From Endotrypanum monterogeii (taxonomy: Eukaryota > Euglenozoa > Kinetoplastea > Trypanosomatida > Trypanosomatidae), in NCBI GenBank assembly GCA_000333855.2, contig CM007315.1:843516-907515 (forward strand): a stretch of DNA of 64,000 nucleotides, in the 5' to 3' direction. Numbering within the stretch: position 1 is the stretch's first letter; each line of letters begins with the position of its first letter. Position numbers and translations under genes: made by a program. This document shows, in pieces, positions 36,401 through 45,007 of the stretch. Below the pieces are notes generated by a model. The model did not search any database and had not been told where the DNA came from. It was given only the letters and a program-made list of their open reading frames with translations.

Positions 36401-36801
36401 AGAGCTGCGGGTCTCTGGATAGATACGAGCCCCTGCCATTGGCGTCGGGGATTGTTGTCGTCATATATCCTGCTGACTGCCGCCTCCACTGGCACCACCG
36501 GAGCGATGGGGCCGCTCGATTGTCTGGAATGCCCGTGGCCTGCGCGCTGCGACGAGGGGATTGCTGCGGCGGGTGTAGCTGTAGGCCTCTGCTGTGGTGC
36601 TTGCACCTGTAGCTGTGCTTGCGGCTGCTGCCAAGACACACGACTACTACTCGACAAGGGGCGCATGGTAGAAATCTGCAGAGCATCCCCTCTCGGAACA
36701 GTCGCGTACCCGTCGGCTGTTCCGTTAGTGGCAGTGGACGTTCTGTTGGATTGCCGCTCTGCTGCAAAGGGGCAAAGGGGTAAGTTCGACATTACGAACA
36801 T
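33487..36801 (-). CDS. Hypothetical protein, 1104 aa, low-complexity with Myc-like NLS motif
   Basis: Unrecognised large protein. It is mostly Ser/Pro/Thr/Gly/Gln-rich and looks disordered, with no membrane segment. Near residues 831-840 the sequence PPAKRLRLPV resembles the monopartite nuclear signal of c-Myc (PAAKRVKLD), so nuclear residence is possible. Around it are somewhat more ordered stretches (GELYRLLCLHHREPMNRFPRA and PLAVRLASG). Further on come a His cluster (GRHHHHSA) and a Gln-rich end (QSQAQQKELQQNKA). A frame extending to 36969 begins at GTG. I use the ATG at 36801 (MFVMSNLP), with a second ATG three codons later at 36792. A strong acceptor lies at 36830-36862. The length of the open frame and the shared strand make a real gene very likely, but no function can be assigned. 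Confidence 0.88.
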   Translation of the reverse strand: MFVMSNLPLCPFAAERQSNRTSTATNGTADGYATVPRGDALQISTMRPLSSSSRVSWQQPQAQLQVQAPQQRPTATPAAAIPSSQRAGHGHSRQSSGPIAPVVPVEAAVSRIYDDNNPRRQWQGLVSIQRPAALRREGSEAPAAENPLQCRLSLPSAAIGPGAAAGAEREEAGAVVGSVRSLRSNQVRGAKGLDRFTTRYRNAYHDRNHSSTSIRSPFTTPQDTESRTPPNTQQRHQSDAYPYNPLSPATAPTLHSGSVISSLPSASDAEVFGGRHGHRDLPSSSTVPSQNDGGRREFVSSTSLTPGRCPAMMPADASLSTMIPTTTPSTVPSLAPAGRGEADPPAEPGSTGTPPAAITILISPHVVRLTTSLDTICHQRGPPASLISLCDGRGPSLHFDRGLGVGAAAEAAATWSTTTTPASRASSLGSVSMWGERHSNVLHSNQRGPLTVTQVSYSAPTALWQLPVLTVVGDGNFTQPTRYECPSLVSSASTLTRQQRFPPMGDRDGWIDGGSGGGSSITANVYLHPQNTLSERLLPSGTGKQISTEGAVRAPSRSSFGYDAFSWGKEKDVVGTPPRDLGRTPCAAHNNTFRKSMQHSNDDPFAASLLPVLARKQTASYAQMQLANHTADAQEKAAHVVLGGGSATSELTVPHHVSQAYALSRQIRSSTLSLSLGNEEKRSQSLSQTCSDSNHLSDNGVGGPPSAFAQMARYSFSSNREMSLMSQPPGCQQMLPLPPPGRTDAESTVGSPRNCFNHNDVVHPHSLSEEGQSVGADASSDLHHYRKDGRGGTEGEDRFASPHPATVTESSLTHMGCSDSTYHAERTPLPPPAKRLRLPVAQEGVVLLNHVQHAQPQGELYRLLCLHHREPMNRFPRAFRGPPLAVRLASGAEGGVLLEERWNGSGWGSYNNAPSRAGSTGPEDTAVTSELLSLTLPHHNRGRHHHHSALNATPVASDASTVEVNATHPHELYTRLLRNSVCEVEVVHPNPTDSTKASPAQSSSLLSVPQHHHQAGGVCVRYLGPLLGAVVRGSDSISEVAPDGRGRVVPPLSCSTAKVVANGFYSDALRQSQAQQKELQQNKAVEEYGEASYYDARGEGGREG

Positions 36802-38367
36802 CTGCCTCCAAGACAAACGCGTCAGGTGACTGAGCCAGCGAGCGAGGGAGGCAGATAGGGGGACGTGGTGAGGAGGGGAACCTGTGGGGCCCCCAAACAG
36901 GGCAGCGTAGTGGACTTTCAGCCCGCCGCTGACTTCCCCTTCCCGCAGCCCCAACAGCTGCGCGGGCACCTACGCTGCGGTGTGCAGAAGGGCGGAAAGC
37001 AGACCTCTCCGTGCTGATGGGGGAGGGGGTGGAGGTAGAAGTAGCAAAACGAATCGCAGGTCGCCACACACCACTCCAGGATGCAGGAAGAAGCACACAA
37101 GGGGAGGGGGGTAGATGCCACAGAATTTTTTTTTAAAAATCCCCAAACACTTCTTACATAGAATAGGCCACCGCCGCAGTAGGAACAGCAGGAAAAAAAA
37201 AAAATGAATGGAAGCCTGAGCAGTTGAGGGGAGAAGGCGAAGAGGTCAGGGAGAGCTCGAAACGGAAGTGATACGGTGAGTGCGAAGAAAGAACAAAAGA
37301 AAGAGAGAAGCGTGTGAGGTACTGATACAAACGGAATGAAACACGCGCGTGCAGAGAAAATATGAGAAAAGACCTACTCGCTACCGCTGTCCGTGAAGGG
37401 CATACACATACACACACAAACCCGGTAAGGATGACGGCGTTAACTGGAGGGGAATGAAGCCGAGAAGTTGTCCACACACATGCCCCGAGGGAGTAGTTCC
37501 GCTGAGCGTTTTCTTTTTTTTTTTTGATGTGGGGTAATGGGACAGGCAGCACCCACTAGGCGAGGCGTCAGCAGTGGAGGCCTAGGGAAACAGAAACAAG
37601 TAAGGGAATATGGAAAAGCGATGGTGGGTCCATGAAGAGGTAGAGCGCTGCATAGGGAGAGAAACGGGAGTATTAAAGAAAAAAAAAACGATTGCTGAGC
37701 GAGTTGCTTCTGTGCTTTCATGGTGCAACATTATGCATGCCCTGTCATGCAGAAACATGGGGCCACGCCACCGAAACATCGGCTCGTCACTGCCAGTACG
37801 AGTGGTGATAGAGATTCCTTTTTTTTTTTGGCTTTCCCTCTGGCCCGAAGCGTATCCTTGGCGATTGTGTGCCTGTGTGTTTGTCTGTGTGGTTGCGTTC
37901 GATGTTTGTATAAGAGGCGCTGTTGTTACAGGAACGAAAGGATCACGAACATATAAAAGAGAAGTGTGGAAGAAATCCAACGAGAGAGACCAGGCGGGGC
38001 AAACGATTCCTCCAGAGCAAGCGTAGAGCTGTATAGATGCTATAAGATCCCTACGAGGGACAGGTTGAACCTCCATACCCGCACATTTTCTTTGTTGAGA
38101 ACCAAAGAATTCTCAAAAAAGAAAAAAAAAACGATAGCACCGGCCGCTCTACGGAACCTGTAGAGCGTGACTGTTGGCATGTTTCACTCCTGCCTAGCAG
38201 AGGCGTGGGAAAGATGGGGCAAAAAAGGTTTCTTCAATGCTCAAAGGAAATCAGCTGAGTGTCTCACCCTACTCCGGGCTCTGGCCCGTGTTCTCCGTGA
38301 AGTGGCGGAGGGGTGTGATGTGATCACGGCGAGGATAAAAATCCAAGAGGCGCGGTAGCGTGGGCAG
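36802..38367. other. Intergenic region
   Basis: About 1.6 kb of ordinary spacer with pyrimidine tracts in the minus sense, A runs (37192-37204, 37679-37688, 38117-38132) and T runs (37510-37525, 37819-37830). From about 38135 rightward simple repeats nearly vanish, marking entry into the anomalous block. No gene is seen. Confidence 0.5.
36830..36862 (-). promoter_or_regulatory. Predicted spliced-leader acceptor for the 1104-aa gene
   Basis: Sense strand reads a pyrimidine-rich stretch (CCTCCCTCGCTCGCTGG) ending in CTCAG, about 30 bases before the ATG. This supports rejecting the longer GTG-started frame, which would lie across the acceptor. Confidence 0.55.
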
Positions 38368-41300
38368 TTACATGAGTCCATCCACAGTGTATGCAACGTG
38401 AATCGCCCCTAGACCAGCGAATACCTTGGAAATATCCAAGCGCTCCTGGAAGAGGGCCACCCTAGTGTCGATGTTTTTCCTTCGCACCGCCTCAAACTTG
38501 CTAATGAGCTGCACATCCACCGTCAACACAGCGACTTATTGGATGCCAAGAACTTGCCCACACATCGTAATCATGAGTTTCGGCGCAGAAACAGTCTCTT
38601 CTCCCGTTTTGAGGTGAGATCATTCTTTTTTTTTTGGGGGGGGGGTATAAGCATCTTTGGGGTCTTCCTCCTCGGCTACGAGGCCGCCTATGAGGAAGGT
38701 TTGATAGCAAGCCAGGGGAGTTCCGAAGCGCTTCTGGGACGTCGCCGCACTCAAGTATAGCGTCAGAGATGTAAGAACACGGAGGAGTGTCCACTGTTGT
38801 GACAGCGCTATGCTAGTGGTGTGGGTAGAGGGGTATGCACACAGACAAGCAGTACTGTTGGTAGAAACCAGTTCCATACCTGGAGGTCGTGTTCACAGGC
38901 TTGAAAAAGCGAGGAATGAGATGCAATCACAGTGAATGCCCCTATGAAATCTAAAAAGCACTGGAGGTATCATGGATACCCTCTCGTGGCTAGCAGCACC
39001 GTTGGAAGCAACACGCCAGAGGCGGTGAGGCTCTGGTTGAGGGAGTACTACCACGTCCAGAGCGCATCTGAACCACCACCACCACCGTATACAGTCCTGT
39101 ATTTCTCTGCTGTCTGTCAAGCGGAACAGGAGCCGTTGTGTTTAGAGGGTGGTATGTTGTCTTGTGTCACCCCTTGTCCTCCCGGTAGCGCATCCCACAG
39201 GTCAGATTCTCTTGCCTCCTAGATATACACGATCGTCGTCTGGGTGCCCAGGATGCACCTGGCCATGAGACGCTTCCTGGACACGCGAAAGAACTGAAGT
39301 TCTGGAAATCAGAGTCAAAAAGAATAATCTTGGAGAGGCACTGTCCTTATATATACGGGACAGGTTTCCATGAAAATGGAGCACATATAAACATATATGC
39401 CCAGTCGGGTCAGTGTGCGCTCTTGTACGGGACATTTGCTGAAGGTCGCTGGGTGAACCTAGGGGGTAAGGCATGGGATTCGGTGTGCGAGTGGAGATAT
39501 CGAGGCAGTGATTCGTGCGCGGTCCCATGATCCTGGTCTAGCGATTGTCCGATGAACGACGAACAGGTCTTTGCGAGTGTGAAAAGCAGTATCACGGCCA
39601 TAAAGGCAAAAAAAACGAAGATTTATCGTATCTTGCTGGCAATGAGTTGTACTGTGTAGCGAGTGCCGGTGGATGGAACGAAAGTCGTAACGTTCGGGCA
39701 TCCACGTGAGAGCACGCAGAGTCAGATTCCTCTCAGAACATCGCAAGCTGGCCAGACCCCGTACCTGGCTACTGCTCAAGAGCGCGCGTCACTACTTTCT
39801 CATCAGAATGCAGGATACCTTGAATGCAGACAGCCGTAAAGCCAACCCTGAAGACATCAACTGCGAGCCCGCCCTCAATGCCTTGTCGGAAATGTCGCCA
39901 AGAAGATTTCTGGGAGATGTGTGGCGTGACAAGGAGTTCAGACTGAATAGAGAGACTGGATCCATTACTCCGGGCACCTTCTAATTCCTATAGTTACTTC
40001 TGGGGGTGCTGGTCACCATACCCTTAGCAGTAACACTGTTGAACCCAACCGGTACCAGCGGCACGTTTGTTTCCGGAACATACAGGGTGCGCTTTCCTGA
40101 AGCGTGCCGTGGGTCAGCTACTGAGAGCGCACCCATGTAACTGTAATGAAGCTTTACTTCAAGGGAAAAGTTCCTCTGTGTGAAGAGAGAACAATCCAAG
40201 TCGTACGATGATAGACCGCCCTCCATCATATATTCAGCGTGCACTTCTCACCTCACGTGATTTGGGACACATGCCTGTGATTTGCAGTCCCAGAGATGCA
40301 ACCTTCAGGACCGCTTCTTCTTGCACATCAGCAAATCCTCTATGAAAATGGATGAGACGCTGTTCCTCTTTCACATGCTAACATGGACTTATGCTGCACA
40401 ACCCAATTCACGGTCAGAATCTTTCTTCACAGAGGAGTACTAGCCTATCACTACTAGAGCTATACTCAGGCGTTCTGATCCCTAGGGTAATGTCCTAGCA
40501 GATCGAGAGAGACTTACGTGGAATCCACATGAACCTCAATGTTTTGCCCCTCTAGTCATTACAGCTGTAGCTGACTGGAGGTCAGTCAAGTGAGACACAT
40601 ACGTGGTATTCTGGAAAAGTAGCTTTAGGAAAGTACCTTTTATTCACCAATAAGAGGAGCAGAATAGGTGGCAGGAGGCCACCATAGACGGCGGGGGAGA
40701 CAAACAGTTTGTTTGTTGACGTTTGACGCACACTGGTTGAAGAAGAAAATACTGACAGGGGAACAAACTGAGAATCCCGTGCACTCATCGGCACCGTAAA
40801 GAATAGCAGGTGTTGCTCCATAACCTTTTCCATGAGCTAATAACGCACATCAATCGATCCCACACCGCGTCCCGGGACTGAGTCAAAGACGAAGGAAGCA
40901 CCGAGAGTATTTTTTTCTTGGTAGCGTTTCCAGTTCTCTTTCCTCCTTTCCAGCGAGTGGCTTGTTGCTCGTACCACAACACACTATACGCTTACGGAAG
41001 ATCTTCAGATAACCGTAGCTGAGAGCAATATACCAAAAGAGCGAGCAGTAATGAATACAACAGGATAAGGAACAGCCAGGGAAGGTCCAAAAACGGAAGT
41101 CAGTGTCACGTTTCCTGCGGATGAAGTGCTGTCTCAGCAGATGTGTACTTGCAAGGACTGGCCGCTAAAAATGGTGAAATACAACCCGTAATATGAGCAA
41201 TCAGAAGTGATTCATAGAAGCGGGTCATATCAGTGAAGAGAGGTTTGATGTATGTCAAGCATTGAGGTGCACCAAATAGAGGTTTCATGAAGGGCACCCG

Positions 41301-42525
41301 CTGTGGCCTCCCGCGGTTCAAACATCGCAACAAAGCTCGGAAACATGCCTGAGCAAGCAAGTTAGGCATACATACATTTATGCACGCTGCTATCGGAGTT
41401 CAGCTGTAAGTGGATTGGGAGAGAGAGCACCGATCACGACAGGCTTCCTTGTCCACTGCTCCCTCTGAGCAGCTTATTGTGAGGTGTGTACTCCTCTGTC
41501 CCGTGTGAATGTTAGATCTCTAGGCTTAAGGTGACTGTTAGAAACCTCAGCACCTCATAATAATAATAATAAAAACAGCCCCTGATGTGCTTTCACCCTC
41601 TTCGATGGGGTCGAGCTTTGGTACCTAACGCCACGGCTTGAATGAATAGCTTTTCCTTGCAGCTCTTGAAGGTGGGACATATGTTGCGGGTGTCGACTTC
41701 CACAACCACCTCTGGATACCCTTCGCTCAGTCACTAAAACAGATGCCTTGTTGTTTCCCGGAGACGCTGATACACCGAGCGAGTGGTAGCGGTATCAGTG
41801 ATGCGGGGAGTGGGCTGAAATTCTAATTAGGTTGTCACAGTGCACCCACAGCCGCCTCCTCAGATCACAGTAACTGAGATTGGTGAATATAGTTACCTGT
41901 TGCTGGTGTGAGGAGTTTCATAATCACAAAAATGGATTGCTATCTGGGGTATGTTTGTGATGATCTGTGCAACGTTCTCGGTCATGTTGCTCCTGCTCTT
42001 TACCTGCGCCGTGAAAAAAACATGAATCGCCTTGCGGTGTGTGAAAACACACCAGATGCAGAGACCCTCATTTCCCGGACTCACATGCAAACCTTTGCCA
42101 TCAAGAGAGTGGGGATCTGTGTGAAAGTCCTTCCAGTATGTCACCCGGTACAACGGTCGGCGTACTCAAGTTTCTCGTCACAGGGGATCACGATGTGCAT
42201 GAGGCTCATGCGTCGCATTTTCGAGAAGGTCAGAACGAGTACCAGGACAACATCAGCCGGGTCCTTTGTTACGGGGGCGGCGCGTGCGTGTAGCTCTCCC
42301 TTCACAGTAACCATCGTGACAGGGCTGCTTTTCTATTTACAGGCGGTCACCGGTGTACCATCTTCTTGCGCTGAGGGGCATGCTGGCACCCAGTATTTCA
42401 CCACTGGCTCCTGGACGAATAAGAAAGAGAAATGCTTGGTCTTCTTTTTGATCATAGACGAGCATGGATGCAGGTATCTCGTTCTTGAAGTGTCTCTTCA
42501 TATAGCGAATGGGATCTGGATTCAT
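38368..42525 (-). pseudogene. Degenerate coding block of unknown family
   Basis: No intact gene, but several minus-strand stretches read like real protein once stops are ignored. (a) 38368-38877 is one frame of 170 codons with in-frame stops at 38620-38622 and 38536-38538; its last part contains KFEAVRRKNIDTRVALFQER and ends at TAA. (b) 39459-40244 is one frame with stops at 39981-39983 and two adjacent stops near 39790; it contains RTLYVPETNVPLVPVGFNSV. (c) 41593-41790 is one frame with two adjacent stops, containing EVDTRNICPTFKSCKEKLFI. (d) 40582-40833, 41106-41369 and 42337-42525 are further short open pieces. The block almost lacks the TA/CA tracts seen elsewhere. I recognise no domain. 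Options are a decayed mobile element (TATE-like, or an ingi-related DIRE) or ruined host genes. Frame changes between pieces would need several indels. Confidence 0.4.
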
Positions 42526-43530
42526 CTTCGCTTTCGGGTTGGCCGGTGGTTTGGGTCGGGTCTTCGCGTCGCCGGGTGGTGTGTTGGCATTTTGGCGGGG
42601 GTGTGCGGGGTGGGGTGGTTCTTTGGGCGGTTGCGCCGTGGTCGAGGCGGGGGGTTCTCGTGGGCGCGGGGCTCGTGTATGTGTTTGGGGGGCCTTGCCC
42701 CCGGTGCTCGCCGGCCCTCCGCTTTTCTTTCCCCCGGCGGGGAGGGGGGGGGGCTCTTTTCGGGGGTGTGCGGGGGCGGGTTGGTCGTCTTGGGGGGCCG
42801 CGTGCGGGGGGCTGCTCTGCGGCGCGGGTTTTCGTTTGGGGGTTGTGGCGGTCCGCTTTTAAGCCGCGGCGGCCAGGCCTTTGGCGGTGGGTTGAGGAGG
42901 AGGGGGGGCATATTTCTTTTGTTGTGCACAGCGCCCCGGGGGCGCTTGAAGAGATAGCTTCGTGTTTTGGCACTTGTGGGCGTGTTGTCAGGCATTTTTT
43001 TTTTTTCGTTGTGTGTGTGTGGGGGGGCGGGTCGGTCCCTGTGCGGTGCTTCGCCGGCGCTGGGGGGTTGTTTTCCGGGCGGGGCTTGCTGGTGGCGGTG
43101 TTCCGCCTGGGTGTGCGGGCGGCTGTGGCCTTCGGTGATCGGGCTTGGCGGCGCGCCCCATGGGGAGGCCCTTTCCGGGCCTTGGGCGAACACCCAGGGC
43201 CCGGCGCGCCACGCCGATGACGGGCACGCGAGCATGTTACCGCGTCGCTTTTTTCTTTGGGGGTGGGTGGGTCGATTTTATTTGTAAGTGTCAAGACTCG
43301 CTTCGTTGAAAGGACCCGCCTTGCCGTGTGTTGGGGTTTTGTGTGCTTTGGGGGCGAAGCGTCGTTGCGCAGAGGTCGCCGTCGCATCCGCAGGGGATGT
43401 GGTGGGTTTGGTGCGCGCAGCAAGTGCCACGAAAAAGGGTGGGCCGGCACGCTGGCCCACGCAAGGCGCGGCGCGAGGGCAGGCTTTCACAGCGAAAAGC
43501 CTTCACGGGTGTAGCGCGGAGACGTCCCAG
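42526..43530. other. GC-rich, strand-asymmetric block (G/T-rich plus, C/A-rich minus)
   Basis: About 1 kb with an abrupt change in composition: the plus strand is dominated by G and T, with few A. Translations in several frames stay open because stops are rare, so the long Pro/Arg/Thr-rich minus frame (42452-43450) and the Gly-rich plus frames are not evidence of genes. Short hairpins are visible, for example CCCCCGGCGGGG near 42731 and GGGCCTTGGG..CCCAGGGCCC near 43177-43203. The left edge is sharp near 42530; the right edge fades near 43530. It abuts the degenerate coding block and may be part of the same insertion. Confidence 0.5.
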
Positions 43531-45007
43531 GGGGGGGGGGAGGGGGATCCATATCAGGCTGACGTGGAGGGGAGGGTTTTGGGTTCAGGGTCCTAGGGGG
43601 GAGGGGGGGAGCTTCGCCAGAAGAGAAAAATGCGAAATAATCTCGGGTGATATAAATTTTGTACTGAACAGCAACTGCGGCTTCGCTTTACCTTTCCCTA
43701 ACTCAGTGGTTAGGGGGCGGGGGGAAGGGAGCACGTAGGGCTGTCACTTCTTAGTTCCAAAGCTAGCGGGGCAATGGGGGACGAGGGGGAGGGGGAGGGG
43801 GAGGGAGAAATACGACCCTGGGTATGGCGGCGATGGGGGCCCATTTGCAAAGGGCGATATATACCGTGTTGATCCAGACAGACGACAGGAACAGCTCTCC
43901 TCTAGTGAAGAGTTCACCGGCTCTCTCTCATCCACACGCTAGATGCAGGTAATGCAGAGGGGCTGCAAACATCCGCACAGCGTAGAGCACCTCCCCCTCT
44001 TTCCCCATACACGTGCGCATATGTGTATACAGAAACACGAATGCATATAAAGAAAACGGAGAGGACGTTCACACCCAAGACAAAAAAAAACATATTTTCT
44101 TACAAAAAAAAAGGGAAACAAAAACCTTGTTGGGGTTCTGGGGGTGTAGTGTTGGTGTGTGTGTATGTATGTACGTGGCTGTATGGGGAGGGGTGGTGCA
44201 ATTCGGATCGAGGTCCCTGTCGATGGGCCCCGGCTATAGTATCCTGCAGGGGGGCTCCGGGGGAAGATGCTCGACTTCGGAGGCCGAGAATCTTGTGTGG
44301 TGTGGACGTGGAAGAGAGGGAAACAGAGGCTGCATCATACACTCCAGATGTTGCACGCGTTTGATGAGATGAGCCGCTGGAAAGGTCATTCAATACGAGA
44401 GAAAAACAGACAATGCTGATCCACCCTACATGGCGGTTGTATCCATCGCGCCACGTGGCGTATACGTGTGGTTGGTAGTGGGGATGAAGGGTGGACATCG
44501 GACGGTCTCTTCACAAAGGCAGCCCAAAGCGACTGTTGTCCGAGGTCACAGAAGTGCACCGCTGCGTAACGTTGACAAGACAAAAAAAAACCGTTAGCGT
44601 GCCCCAACGCGAAGGAACTAATTTCTCCTGTGGAGTTGATGCTCCCGTCGTCCTTCGTTTTCCGAGTGCTTCCGCTTCGCTTCCTCCTCTCACCCAATAA
44701 TGAGTTGTATTTTCTCCCGTAACACACACACATACACACACACACACACAGACATATATATATATATATATATATATATTATACATATAATTCTACGAGA
44801 CGGGGTGAGGGCGTTCGGGACCTTCTATGGTGGCAGTAAGCGGGCGTCGTTCCTCTCCTTCGGAGGGAAGATTTTGTGGTGATATGTACGCTGTGCAATC
44901 CTGGTGGGCACCCAGATGCGCATAGAAGCACTTGCGCGGGGATTAACAAAACACTCGGATGACTGTGCTGAGCGTCTTTTTGCCTCCTGCCTCTCTTCCA
45001 TCCTTTT
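43531..45007. other. Probable 3' region of the GP63-like gene
   Basis: About 1.5 kb. Contains a G-run cluster (43768-43807), an inverted telomere-like hexamer pair (43696-43715), A runs near 44083-44113, a CA run near 44724-44751 and a (TA)n tract at 44755-44780. No gene is seen. As the DNA just downstream of the GP63 stop codon, most of this is presumably its 3' UTR. Confidence 0.5.
43768..43807 (+). other. Potential G-quadruplex sequence
   Basis: Five or more runs of three to five G separated by one to five bases. Because transcription runs on the minus strand, the G-rich strand is the template strand and the RNA would be C-rich. Confidence 0.5.

Noticed and set aside
36802..36969. 56-codon N-terminal extension of the 1104-residue protein starting at GTG
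   Set aside because: Non-ATG start, and it spans a strong pyrimidine tract plus AG just upstream of the chosen ATG.
42452..43450. Long minus-strand open frame (332 codons), Pro/Arg/Thr-rich, and overlapping Gly-rich plus-strand frames
   Set aside because: The strand asymmetry removes stop codons in several frames at once; the translations are low-complexity with no domain, so openness is not evidence for a gene.
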